The translations under genes were made by a program, and so were the position numbers. The notes under the pieces were generated by a model. That model saw only the letters and a program-made list of their open reading frames with translations, ran no database searches and was not told where the DNA came from. A stretch of DNA of 64,000 nucleotides from Parietaria judaica (lineage: Eukaryota; Streptophyta; Magnoliopsida; Rosales; Urticaceae), in NCBI GenBank assembly GCA_954871525.1, contig OX940862.1, positions 43,331,732 through 43,395,731 on the forward strand. Direction: 5' to 3'. Numbering within the stretch: position 1 is the first letter of the stretch; the number at the start of each line of letters is the position of its first letter. Shown here one piece after another: positions 11,669 to 24,519 of this stretch.

Positions 11669-12944
11669 GGATAAATAGCCAGATCTGAAAGTGTGCTTAG
11701 CAAAATAACCAAACTTTGGTTAATTTTGTAAACTAGCCAATTAACTATTTAAATGGAATTCCAATTACATTATTACTCTCATGTTTTAACAAAATTTAAA
11801 AATTCATTTATTTTCATTAATTGAAAATATTGCTATTGAAGTAGCTATTAATATGGTAACAACCAAAACCAAACCTTTTTTTTTATATATAATTCAAATT
11901 TTAAATTCAAAACATTTATATAATTTTTGTATTTATTTTTTCAAAAAATATCAACAAATTAAAGACGCGAATTAACGTAAATCAAAAACGAATTAACGTA
12001 AATCAACACTTTAATACACAAAATTAACACGAATAAACACTTTGATACACAAATAAACACGAATAAACACTTTATTCTTATTAAAATTTAAATACAAAAT
12101 AAACGTGAAATAACGAGGGCGACTTCAGGCGCAGCGACCACGGCCATTGACGAAACCTTCGATGCCGCGCCGGCGCAGTTGCCGACCTCGCTCATCCCGG
12201 AGAAGAGGCTCTGAGTCCTCAGCTTCAAGGGGAACAAGCTCTCTGCACTCGTCAACCTCAAGTCCCTCTTACTCAACGACAACGCCTTCGCCGGCGAGTT
12301 TTCGGCCACACACTCCGAGCTTCACCGCCTCAAGGTCGTCGATCTGGCACAAAATCGCATCTCAGGCGGGATTCCGCCGGAGATTCTCAAGCTCTGCCGC
12401 CTCTTATTCCTCGACCTGCACGACAACTGCTTCTCCGGAGAAATTCTCCCGCTGAACCTGACGAGCCTCCGGTTCCTGAATCTCTCCAACAACCGCTTGT
12501 CCGGTGAGATTCCGGTGACCTCGCCGCTGGTCCGCTTGAACGCGTCTTCGTTCGCCGAGAACCTCGTGCTCTGCGGCGAGCAAGTCGGGGTTCCGTGCGT
12601 CGCGCCGCCGTTGCCTTGCCGGTGAACGCGATCGGCGATGATGAGGATGACTTCTTTTCAGCATCATTCTTTGAAGCTCCATTCCAAGGATAGAGAAAGA
12701 TTTGACTAGGTATTAAATTAGAATTTAATACCTATTAATGTTGGCAATTACAACTTAATTTGTGCTGAAATAATAATTTCCTTTTTAATTACAAACAAAA
12801 ATATAATATAAAGTGGTTAATCAAAGGACATTATAGGGATATATTTTTTATTAAAATGCCACATCATGTTAATTGACTAGTTTACAAAATTAACCAAAGT
12901 TTAGCTATTTTGCTAAACCTATGTTTCAAATTGGCTATTTGGTG
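11669..12944 (+). mobile_element. TIR element carrying a receptor-kinase gene fragment (Pack-type)
   Basis: Inverted repeats of about 77 bp lie at 11669-11745 and 12869-12944, with a shared core ACTTTGGTTAATTTTGTAAA. AT-rich subterminal DNA surrounds a GC-rich coding fragment (12122-12625). The layout is that of a Pack-MULE or similar non-autonomous DNA transposon that has captured host coding sequence. I could not define a clean target-site duplication, so the superfamily is open. Confidence 0.6.
12122..12625 (+). pseudogene. Fragment of an LRR subfamily III receptor-like kinase ectodomain
   Basis: One frame encodes consecutive plant leucine-rich repeats: [38 protein letters not shown], then [13 protein letters not shown] and [16 protein letters not shown]. 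These lead into the C-terminal cap ([13 protein letters not shown]...PC), and the frame stops at 12623-12625. The order matches the extracellular part of LRR-III (inactive) receptor-like kinases of the At1g60630/At5g67200 type. An in-frame TGA at 12212-12214 interrupts it, and about eight residues of one repeat seem missing after FKGNKLS. There is no signal peptide, transmembrane segment or kinase domain. GC content is far above its AT-rich surroundings, which supports capture from a host gene. Confidence 0.78.
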
Positions 12945-13138
12945 CAATTTCTCTTTTTTTAAATCAAATTTATGGTAAATTCGGTCATCAACACTACAAT
13001 CGGGTAGTTTTTTTTTTTGTTCACCCATTGAAGTATTTTATCATTTTGAATGTGCTCAAAAGTGGTACCACATCTACAAGTTGATCTTATTATTTATGAA
13101 TTTATTGATCAAACCCCTTTGACTCAAGAACAACAGAT

Positions 13139-13191
13139 AACGATGACGATGACGATGACGACGACGATGACGCGACGACAACGACGACGAC

Positions 13192-13258
<67 letters not shown>
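13139..13258 (+). repeat. GAT/GAC trinucleotide microsatellite
   Basis: Imperfect GAC/GAT units pass into about 22 uninterrupted GAT units (13192-13258). The poly-His and poly-Ser peptides readable on the minus strand are artefacts of this repeat. Confidence 0.95.
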
Positions 13259-13289
13259 TATTATTATTATTGATATGTGTATTTCTTGA

Positions 13290-13974
13290 CTTATAAAAAA
13301 TACGGGCTTTAAAGGCAAAAATCAATCCATTGATCCAAGTCCGAGCCCGTTGGGCAAAGCCTCGAAGACGAAGCCTCAAAAGCCAAAGTCTGGGAAAGCT
13401 CTCCAGGCAACCCTTTCGACGAGGCGAGCCTTCCGGGTGACCCTCTCGACTAGGCGAGCACTCCACGCAACCTTCCCAGGCGAGCTACTCCGGCAATGGC
13501 AAGCTCTCTTTGATCTAGTCATCAACGACGTCCTCGCCCAGGCAAGCTCCCCTGGCAACGACGACCTCTCTTGGACCAAGTCAACGTCAAGGTCTTCAAC
13601 ACAGCGAGCCCCCGCCGACAACATGCAACCCCTCGCTACAAGACTCGATAAGGCATAAATTCACAACAATTACAAGAAACAAGACAATCCAACCGCACCA
13701 TCCCATCAAGGACGTTTCAAAGACGCCTTAGGACCCGAGAGACAGGCTCCCAAGACCCACGAAGGAATACGGATGACTACGGGTGACGGAGAAGCTCAAA
13801 CTCGCCCGACCACCACCCTACGTGGCAAGGCAGCCTGACGAGCTCCTATGGCAAGGACTTAGTTCCGGAACCAGCTGTCGCTCATACGCCCATCAGAGAT
13901 CCAAGTTTTACCTCGACCGAGGCCTGGTCTCGGTCGATACTCCTCGAAGTTCGCCACGTTGCTAGTCATAGTCG
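13290..13974. other. GC-rich repetitive DNA of unknown origin
   Basis: Much more GC-rich than its flanks, with repeated words such as CTCGACTAGGCGAGC and CTCCAGGCAACC. It looks like decayed LTR-retrotransposon sequence. I find no domain I can name in its short frames. Confidence 0.4.
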
Positions 13975-14099
13975 TGCCACCCGCGACGCTCAACACCAAT
14001 GCCGCCTTTTCAGGCACCCTCACCGGTAATACCCTCGCCATCCACGATGGTCACCCTTGCGCCGTCACTTCAGGCACCCTCGGCGGTAATACCCTCGTC

Positions 14100-16816
14100 T
14101 GTTAGGAAATCCTGACTCGGATCCCACTATATTATCACTAGATAAGCCTCCGAATCGTCCGGGTAACATTTAAAAACTATTTTAAAGCGGAAAACTTGTT
14201 ATCCGTTCAACGGTCCGGATATCGGATAATAACCATTTCCAAGATCTGGTAAATATTATGGAATTTAATATTCATAAATTATTATTAATAATCTAGCCTA
14301 TAGGAAATAAATAGAAAGCAGTAAATGGTCACATTTATTAACCCAATGCATGAGGCCGTACCTCAATTGACGACTTCTGGCTGCACTTTCTGAATCGGGC
14401 AGGGCTCCGCCGGTGCTGAGAGAAACTCCCGTGATCTTCCGGGATATTCTCCTGGATTCGTCGTACCAAAGCATGGGCTTCGCCCGCAAGACTCCGTCGT
14501 AAACTTTAACTCATGGTTCTTTTTAAGCTTCCAGAGACTTTGTCTCTCAAGCCGAACCAGAAAGAGAGATCAGAGGAAATATTCGCAGACCCTTAAGGAG
14601 AGGGAGAGTTCGAATTTTTCTCTGGGGAGAGGTGTAAAAAATGTGTTGGAGATTTTTCCTCCTTAATTTAGAATTCTATTAATTAAATATAATTAATTAT
14701 CTCAATCCAATGGTCCATATTTAATCCTATCTAAATCCAATGGATATAGTTAATTGGGGATTTAATTAAATAAGAAATACAGGATAAGATCAAATAATTT
14801 AATCTTATCACCTTATCCTCATTTATTCGAATTATATATATATAATAAATTCGAATTCTCAATTATCGAGATCCAATGGTTGAGATTAAAAAAAAGATAA
14901 ATCTTAAACCAATCTAATGGATCAAATTAATTAAGGATAAAATCAAATATCCTAGGGTTTTATTAAAACCCTAATTCGAGTTCTTATCCATAACTTATTC
15001 GAAAATTATATATAATATATATCATTAATTAATTTCTAATCCGACGGAAAAGATTAAATCTTAAAACCGATCCAACGGATATAATTAATTAACCAAATTC
15101 GAAATGCCTAAGCTCGGTAACCAAGATATCAATTTAAAATTATCATTAGGGTTAAAATCAATTATCTTAATCCAACGGTGCATATTAAATCGTAATCGAT
15201 CCAATATATTAAATTGATTTTAAGGATTTGCTCAAATTACCAAAACATTTGGTACTTAGGCCACAAATATAGAAATATCAAATCTTATCATTCGAACTCA
15301 CTAGGACTCACTAGGGTTTCCTATAGTGAAGACCTAATTCGAATTTACATTTATTAAATATATATATAAATATATATATTTTTAGTTATTAATATAAATC
15401 TATTAATTATTAATATGACATTAATAATTAAATCAAAATAATTAAATTATATTAATATCCTCTGACCTCAATATCACACATTAAAATATCATGGTGACAC
15501 ACCATCATTTAAATTTGGCATGTGATTTAATTTCACGGTTTACCGAAACGATCATAAATTTATAAATTCTCTAAATCATAAACTTTGCGTCGAAACGACT
15601 CGGTTCCAAAAAAAAGTTTCTTAAAATTTAATTTCCAACAACTTTCATGTTGACAGAAAATCCAAATTCTACTTCCTTTTTTTAGTTAATTTCGGTTACC
15701 AAGATATGATACTTTTGCAACGCTACTGATAAAACTATCTGATGTCAAACTTGACTTCAGTTTTATAAGTCTTGCCAAATGATTAAAACATATCAGATAT
15801 TTATATCACGTACGTATCATACGTTACGAAACTATCATTGAGACCATGAACCCGTATCATTTAAGCTTCAACGAATTGCTAGATGTTCGTCAAACCTCGA
15901 AGTGACTCCACTATAGACCCGAGGCTGCACTCTTTAGTGATACATTATATATTACTCCATTTATAACTGCAGGGTGTCCATTGATACAATCAAATTCGGG
16001 TTATTGATCTTTCACTTGATGATTCACACACAAGTAGGCGGTTTTTACCGTTTTTCCCCTCATTGCATTTTCATCCTTGACTCATTCAGTAATATCATGA
16101 GTAACCCACTTATGGTTTTGATTCATAATTTGCGCACGGGTACCTCTCACTTCTCACTACTGAAAACCAAGGGAATCATCGTGACTTTTAAGAGAGCTAT
16201 GTGATGCCCATGTCAATGACTAAGCTACCTTCACTGCTGACCATTATGTTCCCAAAATAATAGTGTTTGGAACAGCTGTAATATATTGTGTTCTTTAACA
16301 ATTAAATCAAAGAACAACCAGGCCAACAACTCATACTCAAGATCACTCACGACTTAGATCGAATATCCATTTGATCATCACTCTAGTGACTCAACTCCAA
16401 GTTATCAGTGAAGGTATTTTATGATAACTTCCGGAGTTTAATTCAAGTCCAATCCACTATGAAGACACTTCATACTTAATGCACTTCAAGTGACTGTGAC
16501 ACACACAAAATCCATAATAGGATTATCACTTAGTCACATTAATGATCTTATACGATTAATGGGCTCCCACCCAGTCAATCAGGTCACAGACATTTTAAGT
16601 TCATTTATTATGATTATTAATTCTTCCTCACATTGACTCCGTTGTGATAATAATAACATTATTGCATCCTTTATGAACTAAGGAACAAACATTCTATTTT
16701 ACTCTACCAGAAACTATAATAAGATTAACATAATAAGCAACATCTTTTATTCAACGAATTTTCACAATCTTTTACAAATGGATAAAATCAGCTTGTTTAA
16801 GGACACATGTCCAACA
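14100..16816 (-). mobile_element. Solo LTR A of a large-LTR retrotransposon family
   Basis: Read on the minus strand it starts TGTTGGACATGTGTCC (16816) and ends TTTCCTAACA (14100), 2.7 kb. The flanks TCGTC and TCGCC form a 5-bp target duplication with one mismatch. No gag or pol lies inside. The family is shared with LTR C (18759-22138) in the opposite orientation, so the two look like arms of an inverted repeat. The TGTTGG/CCAACA ends and GTTTTCCGCT near the 3' end recall plant copia LTRs; that assignment is tentative. Confidence 0.75.
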
Positions 16817-19800
16817 TCGCCATCGACAATGGTCACCCATGCGCCGCCACTTCACGCGCCCTCGCCGTTAATACACTCGCCATCCGCGATGGTCACTCTG
16901 CCGCCATTATCAACTCCAACGGCAATACAAATCACCTTCTCATTCATCCATTTATCATTAACCTTGAACTGCGTAATGATATAATTGTTGGAATCGATGT
17001 CGTCACGATGCCGATTCCCGGTCGTATATGCGGATCTAGACTAAAATAGTCACTACCGACCTATTAAGAAATTGTAATCTATGATTAAGTCACACATTTT
17101 GACCTTTAAAAATATTTTGCAGGGTTAGAGCCCCATACAAATAACCATGTTAAACTGTCTGTATCAAAATCAATATACAACTAATTTTCCCAATATCGTG
17201 ATTGATTAGTTATTGTAATTAATTCGTTCTTGATTTTAATTCTGAGTCAAGAGTATCAGTAAATAATCATTAATCAATAACCATAAAATCGTGTACCTTA
17301 TTCCTGTAGTCTCTGACACGGATCTTGATTCTCTAAAGAATTTCCTGACTCCGATCTTCAATCATTTTTGCGATTTCTGAGAAGAAGATGCTTCCAGAAA
17401 TCTTCTGATGTATTGTCCAAGACTACGTCGCCAGGAGGTGTGGGCTCCCACTGGATAAAACCCTAAACCCTAAAACTCAAAAAACCCTGAGAGGAGGTCA
17501 GATTAATTTGCGGAAACCTCCTTGAGAGAGAGATAGTTCAAAATCTGAAAATGAAGTGTGTGTGTTTTTTGGTTTCAGGTGATCTCTATTTATAGGGAAT
17601 GGCCCAACCACATTTTAGAAAATCTCTAAACCAATTATGAGAGATTTACTCAATTTTTTGGAGATATTCACCCTAAATCCAAAACAAATCTTTTTTGAAA
17701 ATACCCTAAAAGATTTAATAAATCAAATCTTTATATTTTCAAAGATTAAATTCGAATTTTAAAAATATTTTTTGAATTTTTTTACTTGATTTCTCTCTTT
17801 AAATATTCCGGTATAAAAATACCAATATTTAATTTCTCTAATTTTTTTATTTAAATAACAGTGTCACATTTACTACAGGACTAAAAAATGTTATTATCAT
17901 AAATTCTGAATCATCTGTTAGAATGATACAATTCAAAAAGATAACTACACCAGAATATAATTTCCCACAAACCTAGAGATGTTTTAGGATTAAATTCAAT
18001 CATCTTTTCATTGTTTCATTAACATATCAAAATTTTATACTTTTGTCATCTTTTAGGTTAATCATTGATTCATAATATTAATCACGAACCGAGTCTGAAT
18101 GGAGTATCCTATTCAAATAAAATACATAAGAGTATATTTGCGGTTTCATCCTTTATGGAGCCACAAAAGGAACTAATGGACATACACACTCGAACTTCGG
18201 TAAAAGCGTAGACTTTTACCAACCTCGATTACATTCCACTATAGCTCTCATTTGAACTCTCAATTGTGTATTATAATTATCTTCCTGAGCACAGGTTTCC
18301 ATCTATTCAATCAGATATATGGTTTGCTAGGTTTTCGTTTTATTATGACATTCATAAAAATGATGATATTTACCGTTCTTCCCTTTTTGATGATGCTATC
18401 TTATTTTTATGATTCCACAAAATAATTACTCATTAAATAATGAATGTTAATGAGCTGGTCATGAGTACTTATTTGTTTCCTTGAATCACAATAAGAATAT
18501 CATAAAGATATTTTCCATATCTGCTATTGTGCAATTTATCCCGGTCAACCCTCTAATCCCAAAATAAAAGTATTAGGAGTAAAAAGTTGTACTCTGTAAC
18601 AATTAGATTAAAGATCATAAAAATTGAACTGTATGAGTCCACAATGCTCAAGACGTCAACCTAATTCTATCTGATCATCTTTAGCGACTCTTTCGTCATC
18701 AGTGACGGACTTAATTGATTATTTCGGATGCGGAGTCTAATCCGTCCAATATGAAGACTGTTGGACATGTGTCCTTAAACAAGCTGATTTTTATCCATTT
18801 GTAAAAGATTATGAAAATTCGTTGAATAAAAGATGGTGCTTATTAAGTTAATCTTATTATAGTTTTGGTAGAGTAAAATAAAATGCTTGTTCCTTAGTTC
18901 ATAAAGGATGCAATTATGTTATTATTATCACAACAGAGTCAATGTTTAGAAGAATTAATCATCATAATAAATGAACTTAAAATGTCTGTGACCTGATTAA
19001 CTGGGTGAGAGCCAATTAATCGTATAAGGTCATTAATGTGACTAAGTGATAGTCCTATTCTGGATTTTGTGTGTGTCACACTCACTAGTAGTGTATTAAG
19101 TATGAAGTGTCTTCATATTGGACTGGACGTGACTTAAAGTACGGAAGTTATCATATAAGACCGTCACTGATAACTTGGAGTTGAGTCACTAGTACGATGA
19201 TCAAATGGATATTCGATCCAAGTCCTGAGTGATCTTGAGTCTGAGCTGATGGCCTGGTTGTTATTTGATTTAACCGTTAAAGAGCACAGTATGTTGAGGC
19301 TGTTCCCAACACTATTATTTTGGGAACATGATGGTCTGCAGTAAGGGTAGCTTGGTCATAGACATGGACATCGCACAGCTCTCTTTAGAGTCACGATGAT
19401 TCCCTTTGTTGTTAGTGGTGAGAAGTGAAAACTACCCGTGCGCAACTTATGAATCAAAACCATAAGGGGGTTACTCATGATATTACTGACTGAGTCAAGG
19501 ATGAAAATGCAATGAGGGGCAAAACGGTAAAAACTGCCTGCTGGTGTGTGGATCATCAAGTGAAATATCAATAACCCGAATTTGATTGTATCGATGGAAA
19601 CCCTGCTATAATAAAGGGAATAATACTGTATCACTAAAGAGTGCAGCCTCGGGTTTATAGTGGAATTACACTGAGGTTTGACGAACACCCTAGCAGTTCG
19701 TTGGAGCTTAAGTGATACGGGTCCAGGGTCTCCAGGATAGCTTTCTTAACGTATGATATGTACGTGATAGAAACATCTTGATACGTTTTAATCATTTACC

Positions 19801-20684
19801 AATATTTATAAACCTAAAGTCGTGTTAGACATCAGGTAGTTTTATTAGTAGCGTGGCAAAAGTACCATATCTTGGTAACCAAAATTAACTGACAAAATAA
19901 AGTAGAATTTGGATTTTTTGTAAACGTGAAAGTTGTTGAAATTAAATTCTAAGAAACTTTTCTTTTTAAACCGAGTCGTTACGACGTACATTTTATGATT
20001 TAGAGAATTTTGAAGTATATGATCATTTTGGTAAACTATGAAATTGAATCACATGTCACGAATTAAAATGATGGTGTGTTACCATGACATTGAATGTGTG
20101 ATATTGAGATCAGAGGATATTAATATAATTTAATTATTAATATCTTATTTATAATTAATAGATTTATATTAATAAATAAAAAAATATATTTATATATATT
20201 TAATATGTGGAAATTCGAATTGGGCTTCATGGATATGAAACCCTAATGTATTCGAATGATAAGATTTGGTCTTTCCATATTTGCGGCATAAGTACCTTGT
20301 TTTGGTATTTGAGCAAAATCCTAAAATCAATTTAATCCATTGGATCGGTTAGGACTTAATGTCAACCGTTGGATTAAGATAATTGATTTTAACCCTAATT
20401 GTAATTCGAAATTGATAGCTTGGGGACCAAGCTTAGGTATTTCGAATTCGGTTAATTAATTGTATCCGTTGGATCGGTTTTAAGATTTAATCTTTACCGT
20501 CGGATTATAAATTAATTTATTATATGTAATTTTTGAATTAATAATAAAGGAGAAGTCGAATTAGGGTTTTAATGAAACCCTAGGGCATTTGATTTTAGCC
20601 TAAATTAATTTGATCCATTAGATGGGTTTAATATTTATCTCTACCGTTGGATCTAAATAACTAAAATTCGAATTTTATTATATA

Positions 20685-21720
20685 AGTCTCTTAAGCCGAA
20701 CTAGAAAGAGGTCAGAGGAAAAATTCACAGACCCTTAAAGAGAGAGTATTCGAGTTTTTCTCAGGGGAGAGGTGTGAAAAATGTATAGAATGAGCTCCCT
20801 ATTTATAGGCTCAAACTATAACCGAATTGGAGATTTTTCTTCCCTAATTTTTAATTTTTATAATTAAATATAATTAATTATTTCAATCTAATGGCCTAGA
20901 TTTAATCTTATCTAAATCCAATGGATATAATTAATTAGGGATTTAATTAAATAAGAAATACATGATAAGATAAAAAATTTTAATCTTACCTTCTTATAGG
21001 GAAACTTCAATAAGTATGCTCGATGGAGTAAGTGTGAACGAAAAAGTACCTGATTTTAATAAATTGCAAAACTATGCCCGTGTAATCCACTTCGATAGTT
21101 TTTGCCTTCAGCTGCTATAGTTTTTCAATTATTTTTTTCCAGTGTAATATTTCCTTACACAGTTTTGTACTCCATATAAACAGTTTTTACCTACGTGGTT
21201 GACAGTTTTTTTAGACACGATTTTTAACTCCATATAAACAGTTTTATGAACCAGCGACAACAGTTTTTTAGCTCATCTGGCATAGTTGCAATTTATTAAA
21301 ATCGGGTACTTTTTCGTTTACACTTACTCCACCGAGCATACATATTGAAGTTTCCCTATATATATATTTCGAATAAATAAAGACAAGAAGATAAGATTAA
21401 AAAAATTTATCTTATCAGGTATTTCTTATTTAATTAAATCCCTAATTAGTTATATCCATTTGATTTAAATAAGATTAAATTTAGGCCATTAGATTGAAAT
21501 AATTAATAATATATAATTATAATAATTCAAAATTAGGGACGAAAAATTTCCAATTCGGTTACAGTATGAGCCTATAAATAGGGAGCTCATTCTACACATT
21601 TTTCACACATCTTCCCAGAGAGAAATTCGAATATCCCTCTCCTTAAGGGTCTGCGAATTTTTCCTCTGACCTTTCTCTGGTTCGGCTTAAGAGACATAGT
21701 CTCCGTAAGCATAAAAAGAA
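20685..21720. repeat. Inverted duplication of LTR sequence around a MITE
   Basis: About 310 bp of LTR sequence at 20685-20998 is repeated in inverted orientation at about 21365-21720. Examples are GAGCTCCCTATTTATAGG against CCTATAAATAGGGAGCTC, and TCTTAAGCCGAACTAGAAAG against its complement. LTR A has this segment once. The 358-bp MITE sits at the centre. Confidence 0.8.
20999..21356. mobile_element. 358-bp MITE with long inverted repeats
   Basis: TIRs of about 80 bp start GGGAAACTTCAATAAGTATG and end CATATTGAAGTTTCCC. TATA flanks both sides (20995-20998 and 21357-21360), fitting a TA-type target duplication. No coding capacity. The TIR includes AAAAGTACC, a word also found in the intronic MITEs of this window. 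Confidence 0.8.
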
Positions 21721-22854
21721 CTATCAGTTAAAGTTTGCGACGGAGTCCTGCCAGCGAAGCCCACGCTTCGATACGGGGAGTCCAGGAGAATATCTCGGAA
21801 GATCACAGGTGTTTCCCTCAGCACCGGCGGAGCCTTACCGAATTCAGAACGCGCAGTCGGAAGTCGTCAACTGAGGTTCGGCTTTATGCAATAGGTTAAT
21901 AAATGCGACCATTTACTGCTTTCTATTTATTTCCTATAGACTAGATTATTAATTATAATTTATGAATATTAAATTGCATAATATTTATCAGATCTTGTGA
22001 TATGCTTATTATCCGATATCCGAACCGTTGTACGGATAACAAGTTTTCCGCTTTCAAATAATTTTTTAAATGTTACCCGGACAGTCATGGAGGCATATTT
22101 TGTGATAATTTACACGGGATCCGAGACGTGATTCCCAATAGACACTTCATACTTGACAAACTTAAAAGTGCACGGACTACACTATGATCCGGTAAAAGAT
22201 CATCACCTAATTGTGATTAAGTTTATCAATGGTCGTTCATGCCTTACGAATTCCCATTTATTCTAGACCATGGACCATTTTAAGTTATTTATTTGTGATA
22301 GTCAAACCTCATCACAAAAGACTACTTGTGATGACATGTACACGATAGCAACATCAAAGAACTATGGATCAAACATTCAAAACACATTATATATATTTAT
22401 AATCCGAAGATAACTATACAAGATAACTCTAATAAGTACCATTCATTCTTGGCAAACGACCATAATTTTATGTGAGTGGGATTAGCATATGAATAGAGGG
22501 CATATATGTCCAACAATAATCCCACTTGACTACACAGGGGTATGCAGGCAACCTTTCTATAGTGACGAGGTGTGGCATCAATATTTTTATTTTTTTGCAA
22601 GTCCTGCATCGCCACCGAGACATCGCCGAGGAAGGAAATATGTCTACAGGATAGCTCGTGCCTCACCGGAGACGACGATTCGCCTTCGGCAAAGTCGAGA
22701 CATTAGTCAATCCTCATTGACTCTACCCCGTCTGCCTACACAACCATTTCTTCAAATGTTCTCAAAATGCCTATTTCTTCAAATTTTCATTTTAGAGTCT
22801 ATTGTGGGTTACACGGGCACTTTGAATAAAAAAAATGTTGCTCTTGTCCGCTAA

Positions 22855-24519
22855 CTGAACATTATGGGAGGAGAAGGCAACATTTTCGGGTTCGGGTATG
22901 ACTACTTTTTCCAATAAATGTTGGTAGAAAGCACGTTGGTGATACAAATGTTACAAGTTTCATTATTTCTATACAATAGAATGACATAGTTATGTAAATA
23001 AGAAATGTTTCATTGTTGGGGCTTTCAATGACTTTACGCAATCTCGAGGCGGAATATTCGGGATATCATCGAAACTAATGATGTAGATTAATACGAGAAT
23101 CAAAATAGTTCAGTTTCGATACTTTTGGTACTTTTTCCAAGTGGTGTTTTTCTGGTTGATTTCTCTTCGTACCTCGTGCGACTAGCTGCTGCATGTTTTC
23201 AAATCATAGCTCCACTAGTTTCGAGCCTTTATCTCGTCCACCACGTCGCTGCGAGAACGTTTGTTAGACTGAAAATCACATCCTTAGACTGCTAGGTCCT
23301 TCTCGGTGATTGGACGGCGAACTAAACGGAGCACGGAGAGGAGAAAATGTGCGGCTAAGGTGCTGCTAGGGGCCGCCAAGTTTTTCTCTCTAAGACTGGG
23401 GATTAGGTTATCTCATAATAGGTTATCTCAATTATATGAGATTAATATGATATTTATAGACCACGAGCTTAATGCAACATTAATTTATTAAGCCTCATAA
23501 TTAGCTAACATAATTAAGCTAGCTCGTTCGAGAAATCATACGCATTTAGATATTTTCAGTGAAATAGTTTTGCTACTCTAATGATTTCCTAACTTAGCCT
23601 TTCTTTCTTTGGTATATGACATATAAAGAGATTAGTAATTTCTTAGTGTTTCTTAGGGATGAGCAAAAACACCAAAGGCGAATATTAAAGCAAAAACTGG
23701 ATAGCTAAATACCGAATTAATAACTAAACTGAATGTACTGAATAAAATCAAATCATTAAGTAGCGGTATTTGATTACTTATAATAAACTGAATTATTTAC
23801 TGCATTTAATTAGATTTTATATATAATTTTATATTTTACATGGCACAATGTATCAATTTTTATTTATATAATACTTATCGAGTTTTTAATTTAAAATCTA
23901 TATTATCATCATTTTTCATACTTAATTATTATGTTATTGAAATTTTATGAAAAACTGAAATACGGTATTCGATCTTTTATTTATAAAATACCGCAAAGAA
24001 GAACCAGTTGCTCGGCCCTAGACTGTTTCGTTGGCACGATATGTTAATCAATTGGGAAAGTGGTGGCTTCCGCTTTCTTTTAATGGATGTTGTTTTTAGT
24101 TTCAAGTGCGCCACATGGGACGAACTTATAAGATAAAATTTTAGAGAGAAACAAAACAGTTGCCGATGAGAACTTTGATTGTGAATTTTTTTGGGTATCT
24201 GCAACTGCAAATATGAATGCATTAAATACTTATACCATTAACTATTTTTTTAATTATGAATTAAGTACTCAATGTTCTGTCTAATTAGAATATTAATGGG
24301 AAGTGGGAACTAACATAATCACATAAAATAGTAACATTAGTTACTTGATAAACAATTAACGAAATTATAGCTGTTAAACACTACTTTATGGTACTTATGC
24401 CAAAAATATCTCTAGTACAAAAATAAATGTATATTAGAATTAATTGTGCTAAACTTTATCGACAATGCTTGAACGTTCAATATAATCCCTACCGTTGGAT
24501 TTTCATCTCGTGACACTAA
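22855..24519. other. Intergenic DNA, one dispersed repeat relic
   Basis: No gene recognised. About 23650-23990 is AT-rich repeat sequence related to 4690-4970. About 24365-24415 (CACTACTTTATGGTACTTAT) matches the right end of the MITE at 61436-61686 and is probably a fragment of that family. Confidence 0.45.

Larger units (their letters stand above)
18759..22138 (+). mobile_element. Solo LTR C, nested inside LTR B
   Basis: Starts TGTTGGACATGTGTCC at 18759 and ends near TTCCCAATA at about 22138. The LTR B sequence resumes as GACACTTCATAC, so the empty site reads like the ATGAAGACACTTCATAC still present in LTR A. The target duplication is eroded (AAGAC beside TAGAC). It is the inverse-orientation counterpart of LTR A, enlarged by a MITE and an inverted duplication. 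Confidence 0.72.
16986..22515 (-). mobile_element. Solo LTR B, hosting LTR C
   Basis: On the minus strand it starts TGTTGGACATATATGCCC (22515) and ends ATCGATTCCAACA (16986). It is flanked by a perfect 5-bp duplication ATAAT (16981-16985 and 22516-22520). Without the nested LTR C its own length is about 2.15 kb. It is related to, but clearly diverged from, LTRs A and C. No coding sequence. Confidence 0.78.
13975..22854 (+). pseudogene. Unrecognised reading frame split by two LTR insertions
   Basis: Three host segments (13975-14099, 16822-16985 and 22521-22854) form one open frame. This holds if solo LTR A (14100-16816) and solo LTR B (16986-22515) are set aside, each with one target-duplication copy. 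The first two segments hold a roughly 21-codon repeat recognisable by GNTLAIHDGHPCAVTSGTL and later NGHPCAATS and RDGHSAA. The third continues from the second insertion point to a TAA at 22852-22854. I do not recognise the product, the start is unknown, and the repeat alone could keep a frame open by chance. This may be part of an older element rather than a host gene. Confidence 0.3.

Noticed and set aside
13074..13466. Frames with long poly-His and poly-Ser runs on the minus strand
   Set aside because: They are translations of the GAT/GAC microsatellite and have no other coding evidence.
14100..22138. One giant inverted-repeat transposon formed by LTR A and LTR C
   Set aside because: Each arm has its own LTR ends, and LTR B with its perfect ATAAT duplication encloses only one arm, so separate insertions explain it better.
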